Shown here one piece after another: positions 43,478-51,946 of a stretch of DNA of 64,000 bases (position 1 is the first letter of the stretch; each line of letters starts with the position of its first letter). The position numbers were made by a program, and so were the translations under genes. Where the stretch lies: assembly GCA_003416985.1 (NCBI GenBank), contig QVIN01000016.1:1-64000 (forward strand). Reading direction: 5' to 3'. The stretch comes from Duganella sp. BJB480. GTDB lineage: Bacteria; Pseudomonadota; Gammaproteobacteria; Burkholderiales; Burkholderiaceae_D. The notes under the pieces are model-generated. The model made no database searches, had not been told where the DNA came from, and was given only the letters and a program-made list of their open reading frames with translations.

Positions 43478-43801
43478 TTGAAACGTGCCTTGTTTATTTG
43501 TTCCCAAAATCGTCTGAGAAGCCCCACGGCGGAGCAGATATTTGCGAGTTGGCCGGATGTTGAAACAGACTCTGCCGGGCTGGGAGGTGACGCAACTGTG
43601 CCACTTTCTACTGAGCAGATAGAATGGGCCAACGTCATATTTGTCATGGAGAAGACGCATCGGAACCGTCTCTCATCCAAGTTCCGGTCGCATTTGAACG
43701 GGAAGCGCATCATTTGCCTGGATATCCCGGACGACTGTGAATTTATGCAACCGGAACTCATCAAGCTGCTGGAAGCAAAGGCAGGACGGTTCTTGCGCTA
43801 A
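43478..43801 (+). CDS. Small low-molecular-weight tyrosine phosphatase-like protein
   Basis: 107 residues, starting at TTG 43478 with GGATGAG upstream. The phosphatase loop CX5R is intact: C8-S-Q-N-R-L-R14-S (ICSQNRLRSPTAEQ). The VIFVMEKTHRNRL segment is also typical of the family. It is about 40 residues shorter than standard enzymes, and the usual late Asp-Pro acid loop is replaced by CLDIPDDCEF. Members of this short branch occur widely but their substrates are unknown. Confidence 0.75.
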   Translation: MKRALFICSQNRLRSPTAEQIFASWPDVETDSAGLGGDATVPLSTEQIEWANVIFVMEKTHRNRLSSKFRSHLNGKRIICLDIPDDCEFMQPELIKLLEAKAGRFLR

Positions 43802-44136
43802 GGAGGGCAGCCACCCCTCTGCTTAATTCATCCATCAAGTCTGCCGTCAGCCAAGTTTCTGGCGATGCGCCACATTTCCTGCTTCAATTGGCGGCAGAAG
43901 TGGCCGCAACCGCCGAAAGCGCATCCCTTTTAAGTTGAGCATATCGATTCGTCCCGGAGGCGGGCGTCCAGGTTAACTGATGTGGCATCAATTGCATGCC
44001 ATGTCATCAACATTTCATCATTGTTACGTAAGCTGCTGTCTCGCATGACTTCAGTTTTCATGTTTCCCTGACAATCGACCTGGATCAATCAAATGCAAAT
44101 TTTTAAATTCGCGCGCGCCCGCACGTAGGTGCACGC
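43802..44136. other. Intergenic region with promoter signals of the phospholipase gene
   Basis: A 335-base stretch without a credible gene. The left part shows nothing recognisable; the right part is AT-richer and carries the candidate Pho box described separately. A short reading frame at 44093 stops before the phospholipase start. Confidence 0.6.
44001..44018 (+). promoter_or_regulatory. Candidate Pho box upstream of phospholipase C
   Basis: ATGTCAT-CAAC-ATTTCAT: two heptamers close to the PhoB half-site CTGTCAT (6/7 and 5/7) separated by 4 bases, the normal 11-base period, 119 bases before the start codon. Phosphate-starvation control of secreted phospholipases C is established in Pseudomonas. 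Confidence 0.45.
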
Positions 44137-46314
44137 ATGAGCCGGCGTGACTTCCTCCGCAAGATGGGCAAGTCGGCCGGCGCTAGTGCCGTGCTGGCGA
44201 CCTTTCCGCCGTCCATCCAAAAGGCGCTGGCCCTCCCCGCCAACCAGCGCACTCGCAGCCTGCAGGATGTCGAGCATATCGTCGTGCTGACGCAGGAGAA
44301 CCGCAGCTTCGACCATTACTTCGGCACCCTGGAAGGGGTGAGGGGATTCGGCGATCCCTTTCCGATCCCGGTGATGGACCGGCAAAATCTCTTCAATCGC
44401 AAATCTGTCTTCGTGCAGCGCTCTGTCGGCGGGGCGCCGGTGCCTGGCCGGCCCACCTGGCCCCAGGGCAGCGCCATCGCGCCGTTCCGGCTCAACACGG
44501 TGCAGGACTTTCCAGTCATGCGCGTGGCCGGGACTCCGCATTCCTGGCTCGACGCCCAGCTGGCGTGGGACCACGGACGCATGAATGACTGGTGCAACGT
44601 CAAGCAGAACCACGCGATGGGCTATTACGCCGACGCCGACATTCCCTTCCAGTTTGCGCTCGCGCGTGCCTTCACCATCTGCGACCACTATCACTGCGCG
44701 ACCCAGACCGGCACCAACACCAATCGGCTGTTTCTGTTCACCGGTCACAACGATCCCCTGGCCGCTGCGGGCGGCCCATCGACCGACAACAGCCGCGACG
44801 ACTTCAATCCGGACATGTCCACCGACTACTTGTGGACCACCTATCCGGAGCGCCTCGAAGCGGCGGGTGTCAGCTGGCAGGTCTACCAGAACATGGCGGA
44901 CAACTTCACCGACAACTCGCTGGCGGGATTCCGTCCTTTCCGCAACGCGTGGTATCGCCGGCCGGGCTATTCGCAATCCCTGCGCGATCGCGGCACCACG
45001 ACGCGTGACCTCGACCTGCTCAAGGCCGACGTGCTGGCCAACCGCCTGCCGCAGGTCAGCTGGGTCGTCGCGACCGCCGAAGGCTCCGAGCACCCGGGGC
45101 CCTCAAGTCCCGCGTCGGGCGCCGACTACATCGCGCGCGTGCTGGACGCCCTGACCGCCAATCCCGATAGCTGGAGCAAGACGGTCTTGCTCATCAACTT
45201 CGACGAGAACGACGGCTTCTTCGACCACATGCCACCGCCGGCGGTTCCCGCGTACACCAGTTACAGCAGCAATCCGGCGCAGGCGCAGCTGGCCGGCGCG
45301 TCGACCGTCGACACGACCGGCGAGTACCATCACGTGCTCAACGGCGCGGATGCGCGCACGCTCCATCGTCCCTACGGTCTCGGGCCGCGCGTGCCGATGT
45401 ATGTCATCTCGCCGTGGACCAAGGGCGGCTGGGTGAATTCGCAGGTCTTCGACCACACGTCGGTGGTGCGTTTCATCGAGGCGCGTTTCGGTGTGCGCGA
45501 GCCGCTGATCAGCCCATGGCGCCGCGCGGTGAGCGGCAACCTGTTGTCCTGTTTCGACTTCGCAAACCCGAACGACAACGGCTTCACGCAACTGCTGCCG
45601 GAAACGGCTGCGCGGCGTTCGATGGCGCTGAGCCTGCCAAACACCAAGGTGCCCGCAACGCCGACCACCCTGACGGCACCCGTCCAGGCCGCCGGCGTGC
45701 GTCCGGCGCGCGCGCTGCCCTACGAACTCCAGGTGCAGGCGCAGGTGCCGGTCGGAGGCGGCCAGGTGGAGCTCAGATTCGACAACCTGGGCGAAGCCGG
45801 GGCGGTGTTCCATGTGTACGACCGCCTGGCGCTGGATCAGGTCCCGCGCCGCTACACGGTCGAACCTGGCAAACAGCTCAAAGGCCGCTGGAACACCGCG
45901 TCCGCCTACGATCTCTGGGTGCTGGGACCGAACGGTTTCCATCGCCACATCGTCGGGGACGTGCGCGGCGACGGCAACGCTGCATGGCCGGAAATCAGCC
46001 TGCGCGCCGAACGCAGCGCCGGCGAGCTGGTTATCGACCTGGTCAACAATGGCGCGCAGCCGTGCACCTTCGTACTCACCGCCAACAAGTACTACTCCAA
46101 CAAGCCGATGGAAGTGCGGGTCGTCGCACGATCGAGGAGCGCGGTCCGTCTACCGCTGGCATCGAGTTCCAACTGGTACGACTACAGCGTGCGTGTGGCC
46201 GGCGTGCCGGGCTGGATGCGCCGCTTCGCCGGCCATCTGGAAAACGGTCTGCCGTCCATCAGCGACCCTGCGATGCGCGGGGCAGCGCAACTTGACCAGT
46301 ACCGCGTCATTTGA
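44137..46314 (+). CDS. Phosphocholine-specific phospholipase C, Tat-exported
   Basis: 725 residues. The N-terminus MSRRDFLRK with a following hydrophobic stretch is a twin-arginine signal. Then comes the phosphoesterase domain of the PLC/AcpA family (VVLTQENRSFDHYFGTL near 48-64; WVVATAEGSEHPG; INFDENDGFFDH), ending with two beta-rich C-terminal domains (about 530-720) usual for non-hemolytic PlcN-like enzymes. It should split phosphatidylcholine to diacylglycerol and phosphocholine. The ribosome binding site is weak (GTAGGTG). The PEP-CTERM gene follows after 19 bases. Confidence 0.92.
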   Translation: MSRRDFLRKMGKSAGASAVLATFPPSIQKALALPANQRTRSLQDVEHIVVLTQENRSFDHYFGTLEGVRGFGDPFPIPVMDRQNLFNRKSVFVQRSVGGAPVPGRPTWPQGSAIAPFRLNTVQDFPVMRVAGTPHSWLDAQLAWDHGRMNDWCNVKQNHAMGYYADADIPFQFALARAFTICDHYHCATQTGTNTNRLFLFTGHNDPLAAAGGPSTDNSRDDFNPDMSTDYLWTTYPERLEAAGVSWQVYQNMADNFTDNSLAGFRPFRNAWYRRPGYSQSLRDRGTTTRDLDLLKADVLANRLPQVSWVVATAEGSEHPGPSSPASGADYIARVLDALTANPDSWSKTVLLINFDENDGFFDHMPPPAVPAYTSYSSNPAQAQLAGASTVDTTGEYHHVLNGADARTLHRPYGLGPRVPMYVISPWTKGGWVNSQVFDHTSVVRFIEARFGVREPLISPWRRAVSGNLLSCFDFANPNDNGFTQLLPETAARRSMALSLPNTKVPATPTTLTAPVQAAGVRPARALPYELQVQAQVPVGGGQVELRFDNLGEAGAVFHVYDRLALDQVPRRYTVEPGKQLKGRWNTASAYDLWVLGPNGFHRHIVGDVRGDGNAAWPEISLRAERSAGELVIDLVNNGAQPCTFVLTANKYYSNKPMEVRVVARSRSAVRLPLASSSNWYDYSVRVAGVPGWMRRFAGHLENGLPSISDPAMRGAAQLDQYRVI

Positions 46315-46333
46315 TTTTTATAAGGAGCTTTTC

Positions 46334-47005
46334 ATGAAGTGCAGATTTCTCGTCGCCGCGGCCTTGTTCGCCGTGGCGTGTAGCGGCAAGGCTGACGTCA
46401 TCTACGGTCAGAACCTCGTTGTCAACGGCGATGCCGAAGCGGGCGTGAGCGGCTGGAGCGGCTACACGGGTTACAACATGGTCCAGTCGGTGGACTATGG
46501 CAACAACTGGGTGCTTCCCACCCAGCCTGGCCCGGTCGATCGCGGGACGAAGATGTTCGCCGGCCTCGGACAATATGCCGTGGGTACCCAGACCCTGGAC
46601 TTCGGCGTGCCGACGGCCCGGAACAGTGCCTATACCCTGAGCGGATGGCTCGGCGGCTGGGCCGCCCAGGGCGATAACGCGCTGTTCTATGTGCAGTTTC
46701 TCGATGCGGCGAACAATGAGATAGGAAACGCCGCGATCGGCCCCGTCACCCCGCAGGATCGCGGCAACCAGACAGGCCTGTACTACCGGGAGTCCGTCGG
46801 CATCATGCCTGCCGGTACCAGCAAGCTGTCGTTCTGGCTGTCGATGGAGCGTCTCGCTTCGAACGACAACGATGGCTATGCGGATAACCTGTCCTTCATC
46901 ACTACCAGCCCGGTACCGGAACCGGGCATGGTGTCGATGTTCGTGCTGGGCCTGGGCATGTTGGCCGGGGCGGCCCGCCGCAATAAGCGCGCGCACATGT
47001 CGTAA
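46334..47005 (+). CDS. PEP-CTERM sorting-domain protein
   Basis: 223 residues. A signal peptide (about 1-20) is followed by a beta-sandwich-like region (VVNGDAEAGVSGWSGY, a carbohydrate-binding-module-like opening) and the C-terminal PEP-CTERM tag: VPEPG, a hydrophobic helix, then ARRNKR. Such proteins are cleaved and sorted by an exosortase (EpsH type), often linked to exopolysaccharide; no exosortase gene is in the window. AGGAG precedes ATG 46334. It lies 19 bases after the phospholipase gene and may be co-transcribed with it. Confidence 0.9.
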   Translation: MKCRFLVAAALFAVACSGKADVIYGQNLVVNGDAEAGVSGWSGYTGYNMVQSVDYGNNWVLPTQPGPVDRGTKMFAGLGQYAVGTQTLDFGVPTARNSAYTLSGWLGGWAAQGDNALFYVQFLDAANNEIGNAAIGPVTPQDRGNQTGLYYRESVGIMPAGTSKLSFWLSMERLASNDNDGYADNLSFITTSPVPEPGMVSMFVLGLGMLAGAARRNKRAHMS

Positions 47006-47022
47006 TTGGAATCGACAGCACT

Positions 47023-47199
47023 TCAGCGTGCGAAGTGGAGGCCGTTGAGGTGCTGGAGTTGCACTTCGGACGCGGGCTGTGACAGGGCCACGCGTCCGCT
47101 TTGCATCAGGCAGACGTGAACGGCCACGCCCACCGCGCTCGGTCGCCAGCATCTGCGCCTCGCCGCCGGATGGCGACGTTGCGGTCGGCCATATCCAAG
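47023..47199 (-). pseudogene. Deletion-scarred remnant of a second livF copy
   Basis: The segment matches three separated pieces of the intact livF at 50539-51240 in the same order and orientation: 47023-47142 with 50539-50660, about 47142-47169 with 50808-50835, and about 47170-47192 with 51002-51025. The core 47051-47142 differs from livF at two bases plus a 2-base deletion. The last codons differ more, yet still read like a LivF C-terminus (LNGLHFAR versus LHDLYFAR), so this is probably an allele from a related genome, not a recent local copy. The frame is broken at the joints. Confidence 0.8.
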
Positions 47200-47542
47200 A
47201 TTTTCACCATCGGCAGCGTTGAATATGGCGGGGCGGTCGCATTTGGTGCTGTGACGGGTTCTTGGTGTTTGTACTCGCAAATAATAAAAAAGAAAGCCAG
47301 GCAAGCTAATTCAGAATGACGTACATAATGCATGTCACCGTGAGAATAACAAGCAAATTACTAGCCATAACCCGCGTCAAGTAGATTAAAAATATAAAAT
47401 CTCTCCGTTGGAATAGTCCAACACTAGCATTATATTTTTAGAAATTAATGTAATACTACACATCCCGGCATGCGGTCCTCGCACATGCCTGATTCGCCCA
47501 GATTTATCACCATCCTCCACTTGTTATTGGAAAGGTAGTGTT
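47200..47542. other. AT-rich intergenic region before the flavoprotein pair
   Basis: This stretch is markedly richer in A+T than its surroundings and holds no credible gene. Its right part contains the promoter at 47407-47436. The base composition change begins right after the livF remnant. Confidence 0.7.
47407..47436 (+). promoter_or_regulatory. Promoter with palindromic operator of the flavoprotein pair
   Basis: TTGGAA (47408-47413) and TATATT (47431-47436) are spaced by 17 bases. The -35 lies inside the palindrome GTTGGAATAGTCCAAC (47407-47422; 6-bp arms, 4-base centre), a probable regulator site. Confidence 0.6.
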
Positions 47543-48763
47543 ATGCCTGTCGATAAAACAAATAATCCCGCATCCAGTTTCCAGCAAACATATGACGTGA
47601 TAGTCATAGGTGGCGGCCCGATGGGGCTCGCCACCGCGTATTACAACAGTAAGCGCGCCGCCTCCACGCTGGTGCTGGAACAGTTCACCTTCCTCAATCA
47701 GCAGGGCAGTTCAGCCGGCGTCTCCCGCCAGTTCCGCATTCCCTATCCTGACGAATACATGGTGAAAATGGCCGAAGATGCGCTGCCTTATTGGGCCGAA
47801 CTGCAAACCCACACCCAGGAACCGTTGCTGACGACGGTCGGCACCTTGTGGTTTGGCGACCCCACCGTCCAGTCGACGGAGGGCAACATCGCCGCCGCGG
47901 AACTAGCCATGCAGGCGCAGGACGTGCCTTACACCGCCTTGACCGTGTCGGAAATCGAACAGCAATATCATTTTAAAGACCTGCCGCAGAATTACCGGGG
48001 CCTGTTCCAGGCCGACGGCGCCAGCATCGACTTGCGCGCCACCCAGCGCACCCTGTACGACTGCAATCTCGCCAGTCCGCATGTGACGATGCTTGAACAG
48101 GCGCCGGTCATCGGCATCGAGCAATCCGACCAGTTGTTCAGAGTGACGACTCCTGGAGGCACTTATGTTGGCAAGAAGTTGGTGATTGTGCCGGGGCCTT
48201 ATATCAACGACGTCATTAATATGCTCAATTTCAGGATAGAGGCGACATATTGGAATATGACCTCGTGCTATTTTAAAAAGACCGACCCCGCCATTCAATA
48301 CCCAACCTGGTTTGTTTTCCAGCAGCCGGAAGGCGATAGCGGCAATCAGTTCTACGGTTTCCCCGAGGTCGATTGGGATCACCCCGACTATATCCGGGTT
48401 GCGCCGGACTTCGTTATGACGCCCCTGTCCGATCCCAACCTGGCCAGCTTTGTGCCCAACCCGGAGGAATTGGCGTACACCTCCGAGTGGGTGCGCAAGC
48501 ATATGACCGGGCTCGACCCGACTCCGCATTACAAATCCACCTGCCTGGTGGCGCTGAGCAAGATCGCTGGCAAGGAAATGCTGATCGACTTCGCCCCAAG
48601 GTACGTCCCCAATCATCAGAACATCGTCATGTATGCAACCGGCTGGGCCGCCAAGTTCGTGCCGCTGCTGGGCAGCATCCTGTCCGAGATGGCACTCGAC
48701 GGCAAAAGCTCGTACGACATCTCGCACTTCCAGACCGGCCAACGCTACTTCAGAAGCATGTAA
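47543..48763 (+). CDS. FAD-dependent oxidase of the sarcosine-oxidase (DAO) family
   Basis: 406 residues. The N-terminal FAD-binding motif is VIGGGPMG (21-28), and the fold follows monomeric sarcosine oxidase. C334 (KSTCLVAL) aligns with the cysteine that carries covalent FAD in that enzyme (from memory of the family alignment). It should oxidise a secondary amine or N-methyl amino acid, giving H2O2. A GGAAAGG-type ribosome binding site precedes ATG 47543. It is followed after 31 bases by a flavin amine oxidase gene, so the two probably act on one substrate or in sequence. The substrate is unknown. Confidence 0.82.
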   Translation: MPVDKTNNPASSFQQTYDVIVIGGGPMGLATAYYNSKRAASTLVLEQFTFLNQQGSSAGVSRQFRIPYPDEYMVKMAEDALPYWAELQTHTQEPLLTTVGTLWFGDPTVQSTEGNIAAAELAMQAQDVPYTALTVSEIEQQYHFKDLPQNYRGLFQADGASIDLRATQRTLYDCNLASPHVTMLEQAPVIGIEQSDQLFRVTTPGGTYVGKKLVIVPGPYINDVINMLNFRIEATYWNMTSCYFKKTDPAIQYPTWFVFQQPEGDSGNQFYGFPEVDWDHPDYIRVAPDFVMTPLSDPNLASFVPNPEELAYTSEWVRKHMTGLDPTPHYKSTCLVALSKIAGKEMLIDFAPRYVPNHQNIVMYATGWAAKFVPLLGSILSEMALDGKSSYDISHFQTGQRYFRSM

Positions 48764-48794
48764 ATAATTTAGCCACTTATATCGGGAGTCTACA

Positions 48795-50516
48795 ATGGTT
48801 GACAAGAATACGGCACTGAACACCGGCATGCAGGATGGATTGAAACTCGACGTAGCCATCGTCGGCGCCGGTATCTCCGGCATCTACTCCGCCTACCGCC
48901 TGACCACGGCCGGCGCCAGCACGGGCAGTCAGGTGCAGGTCTTCGACATGAACACCCGCATTGCCGGACGGCTCGAATCGGTGCGCCTGCCTGGCATGCC
49001 GACGGTACAGGGCGAACTGGGTGGCATGCGCTACCTGACCTCGCAGAAAATCGTCACCACGCTGATCGAAGAAGTCTTCGCCGACCAGATGGAAGCGGTG
49101 GAGTTCCCGATGGGCGATCCGGCCGATTTGTATATGTACTTGCGCAAAGACCGTTGCAAGCAAAACGCCTGGACCGAAGCGCAGCGCAAGGGCGAGAAGC
49201 TGTCTACCCGCTACTATCTGGACGACGACGACATCGGCTTCAGCGCCGACCAGCTGTTCAGCAAAGTCATTTACAACGTGCTGACCGCCGATCCATGGTT
49301 CCGGGAGAATTACGGCCAGTACGTTCACCAGATCGACGAATATAACTACGCCATCGAACTGACGCTGCGCCAGTGGGACCAGATCAAACCCTACCTGACC
49401 TACCGCTTCGAAGGCTCGCCGTACGACAGGCGCCTGGTCAACGACATCGGATTCTGGAATCTGCTCAAGGATCAGGTCTCGCAGGAGGGCTATACCTTCC
49501 TGTCCACCGCCGGCGGCTACTACTCCAACACCATCAACTGGAATGCGGCGGAAGCCTTCCCCTACATGATCGGCGATTTCTCCGCCGGCGCGACGTACAA
49601 GACCATCGCCCAGGGTTTTGACAGCACGGTGTATGCGATGGCGAACGCGTATATGAGCTACCCAGGCGCATGCATCTGGTCCGAAAACAAGCTGGTGACT
49701 TTTAACCGGCAACATCCGCAACTTGCCACGCATCGCTATGAGCTCGTCTTCCTCAACCTGCGTTCGAACCAGGAGTGGCGGGTCTACGCGAACCACCTGG
49801 TACTGGCGATGCCGCGGCGTTCGCTGGAACTTCTGGATCAGGACAACTTCTTCTTCAACGTCAACCAAAATACCGAACTGAACAAGAACATTCGCTCGGT
49901 CATCATGGAGCCTGCGTTCAAGATCCTGATGGGATTCGATACGCCGTGGTGGAATGAGCTGGGGATCACCGCCGGGCATTCCATCACCGACTTGCCGATG
50001 CGCCAGTGCTACTACTTCGGCACCGCGCAAGTGACCGACCATTCGATGCTGCTCGGTAGCTACGGCGATATGGAGACGGAGACGTTCTGGAAGGCGCTGT
50101 CGGACGATCCGGTGAAATTCCGGCCACGCGCGACCAGGCTGGCATCGCAGCAGGAAGTCGAGGCGCTGAACGACGTCGCGGCGAGCGACATGATGGTCAA
50201 GGAGGTGGTCAAGGAACTGCGCGAATTGCACGGCGTGGGAGTCCCTATGCCCTACGTTACCTGGTTCAAGGACTGGGGCGATGACCCGTTTGGCGCCGGC
50301 TATCATGCCTGGAAGGCAGGCTACAAGGTGCAGGATGTGATGCCCTACATGCGCAAGCCTTTGTCGACGGAGGATATCCACATCTGCGGCGAAGCGTATT
50401 CGGATCAGCAGGGCTGGGTCGAAGGCGCCTTCTGCGAGGCGGAGAAAATGCTGCAGTCCTATTTCGGCCTGCCTCGCCCGAGCTGGCTGCCGGCTGATTA
50501 TTACCTGGGCTGGTAG
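48795..50516 (+). CDS. Flavin monoamine oxidase family protein (L-amino-acid-oxidase-like)
   Basis: 573 residues. The dinucleotide motif is AIVGAGISG (21-29), followed by a GG motif region (GRLESVRLPG...GELGGMRY) in which GGMRY is the typical amine-oxidase flavin contact. The C-terminus ends with ICGEAYSDQQGWVEGAFCEAEK, the standard FAD-binding end motif. It lacks a signal peptide. It is probably an L-amino acid oxidase or monooxygenase-like enzyme, co-transcribed with the DAO-family gene before it. It converges with livF, 22 bases apart. No peptide- or polyketide-synthesis genes lie nearby. Confidence 0.82.
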   Translation: MVDKNTALNTGMQDGLKLDVAIVGAGISGIYSAYRLTTAGASTGSQVQVFDMNTRIAGRLESVRLPGMPTVQGELGGMRYLTSQKIVTTLIEEVFADQMEAVEFPMGDPADLYMYLRKDRCKQNAWTEAQRKGEKLSTRYYLDDDDIGFSADQLFSKVIYNVLTADPWFRENYGQYVHQIDEYNYAIELTLRQWDQIKPYLTYRFEGSPYDRRLVNDIGFWNLLKDQVSQEGYTFLSTAGGYYSNTINWNAAEAFPYMIGDFSAGATYKTIAQGFDSTVYAMANAYMSYPGACIWSENKLVTFNRQHPQLATHRYELVFLNLRSNQEWRVYANHLVLAMPRRSLELLDQDNFFFNVNQNTELNKNIRSVIMEPAFKILMGFDTPWWNELGITAGHSITDLPMRQCYYFGTAQVTDHSMLLGSYGDMETETFWKALSDDPVKFRPRATRLASQQEVEALNDVAASDMMVKEVVKELRELHGVGVPMPYVTWFKDWGDDPFGAGYHAWKAGYKVQDVMPYMRKPLSTEDIHICGEAYSDQQGWVEGAFCEAEKMLQSYFGLPRPSWLPADYYLGW

Positions 50517-50538
50517 ATCGCCGCGGCATAACTTCACC

Positions 50539-51240
50539 TCACCGCGCAAAGTACAAATCGTGGAGCTGCTGGAGTTGCACTTCGGACGCGGGCTGTGACA
50601 GGGCCACGCGTCCGCTTTGCATCAGGTAGACGTGATCGGCCACGCCCACCGCGCGCTCGGTATTTTGCTCGACCAGTATGATGGTGCGGCCGCCGGCCTT
50701 GAGCCGCACCAGTATCTCGAACAATTCGTTGACGACCAGCGGCGCCAGGCCCAGCGAGGGTTCGTCGATCAGCAGCAGCCTGGGGTCGGACATCAGGCCG
50801 CGCGCCATCGCCAGCATCTGCGCTTCGCCGCCGGACAGCGAGCCGGCCATCTGCGTACGCCGTTCGCGCAGGCGCGGGAACATCTCGTAGGCTTCCTCCA
50901 GCCTTTGCTTCACATGCGCGCGGTGCGATTTGTGAAAGGCGCCCATGATCAGGTTTTCCTCCACGCCCATGTCGCGAAAGACCATGCGGCCTTCGGGGAT
51001 CATGGCGACGCTGCGGTCGGCCATGTCCCACGTGGGCGTGCCGTTCAGGCGCGCGCCGTCCAGCCGGATCTCGCCGCCGCCCACCGGCACCAATCCCATG
51101 ATCGCCCGCAGCAGCGTGGTCTTGCCGGCGCCATTGGGGCCGATGATGGTGGTGAGCCTGCCGGCCGCCACCCGCATCGATACATCCCACAGCACGTTGA
51201 TGGCGCCGTAGCCCGCGCGCACCTGGTCCAGTTCAAGCAT
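50539..51240 (-). CDS. livF: Branched-chain-type ABC transporter ATP-binding protein LivF
   Basis: 233 residues. Walker A GPNGAGKTT (about 35-43), signature LSGGEAQML and Walker B LLLIDEPSLGLAPL with LVEQN switch region, all typical of LivF. It is the last gene of the minus-strand operon and overlaps livG by 8 bases. A scarred second copy of its 3' part is at 47023-47199. Confidence 0.92.
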   Translation of the reverse strand: MLELDQVRAGYGAINVLWDVSMRVAAGRLTTIIGPNGAGKTTLLRAIMGLVPVGGGEIRLDGARLNGTPTWDMADRSVAMIPEGRMVFRDMGVEENLIMGAFHKSHRAHVKQRLEEAYEMFPRLRERRTQMAGSLSGGEAQMLAMARGLMSDPRLLLIDEPSLGLAPLVVNELFEILVRLKAGGRTIILVEQNTERAVGVADHVYLMQSGRVALSQPASEVQLQQLHDLYFAR

Positions 51241-51946
51241 GCGCCGCTCCCGTGTAGCTGCGGATTACCTCGGGATCGTTGAACACCGCTTCCGGCGTAC
51301 CGTCCGCGATCAGCTGTCCGAAGTTGAGCACCACCACCCGCTGGCACAGCGCGTGGATGGTTTCGATATCGTGCTCGATGATGATGATGCCGACGCCGAA
51401 GCGCGCGTGCATCTCCTTCAACATGCCCATGAAGCGCCGCTTGCCGTTGGTCTCCAGCCCGGCCAGTACTTCGTCCAGCAGCAGCAGCTTGGGCGTGGTG
51501 GCCAGCGCCTTCGCCACTTCCAGCGCTTTGAGTTCGGTCAGCGCCAGTTCGGTGGCGGCGTTGCGGCTTGCCTTGTCGGCCAGGCTGGTGAAGTCCAGGA
51601 TCTCGTCGATCTTGTCCTCGTCGACGTGGCCGGCGCCGAAGCGCTGGGCCACGATCAGGTTTTCGCGCACCGTCAGTTCGTGCATGGGCTGCGGTATCTG
51701 GAAGGTGCGGCCTATGCCCAGCCGCGCGCGCCGGTAGATGGGCGTGCGGAGCACGTCGTGGCGGTCGAAGCGTATGGTGCCGCCGGTTGGCCGCACCAGG
51801 CCGGAGATGGCGTTGAACAGCGTGGTCTTGCCGGCGCCATTGGGGCCGACCAGGCCGACCACGTCGTGCGTGCCGACCGTCAGCGTGACGGTGTTGACCG
51901 CCGTCAGGCCGCCGAAGCGGACCGAGAGATTGTTCAGCTCAAGCAT
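51233..51946 (-). CDS. livG: Branched-chain-type ABC transporter ATP-binding protein LivG
   Basis: 237 residues. ATG 51946 has GGAGGAAAG just upstream; an in-frame ATG at 51970 is less likely. Walker A GPNGAGKTT and Walker B LLLLDEVLAGL are present. The LivG-type C-terminus includes the HDIETIHALCQRVVVLNFGQLIADGTP region. It overlaps livM and livF by 8 bases each. Confidence 0.92.
   Translation of the reverse strand: MLELNNLSVRFGGLTAVNTVTLTVGTHDVVGLVGPNGAGKTTLFNAISGLVRPTGGTIRFDRHDVLRTPIYRRARLGIGRTFQIPQPMHELTVRENLIVAQRFGAGHVDEDKIDEILDFTSLADKASRNAATELALTELKALEVAKALATTPKLLLLDEVLAGLETNGKRRFMGMLKEMHARFGVGIIIIEHDIETIHALCQRVVVLNFGQLIADGTPEAVFNDPEVIRSYTGAAHA

Noticed and set aside
47101..47319. Small plus-strand gene over the livF remnant
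   Set aside because: The sequence is explained by the minus-strand livF fragment; the plus frame has no ribosome binding site or recognisable protein.
47023..50662. Transposon with the livF copies as terminal repeats
   Set aside because: The copies are in direct orientation, are pieces of a coding gene, and there is no transposase or integrase between them.
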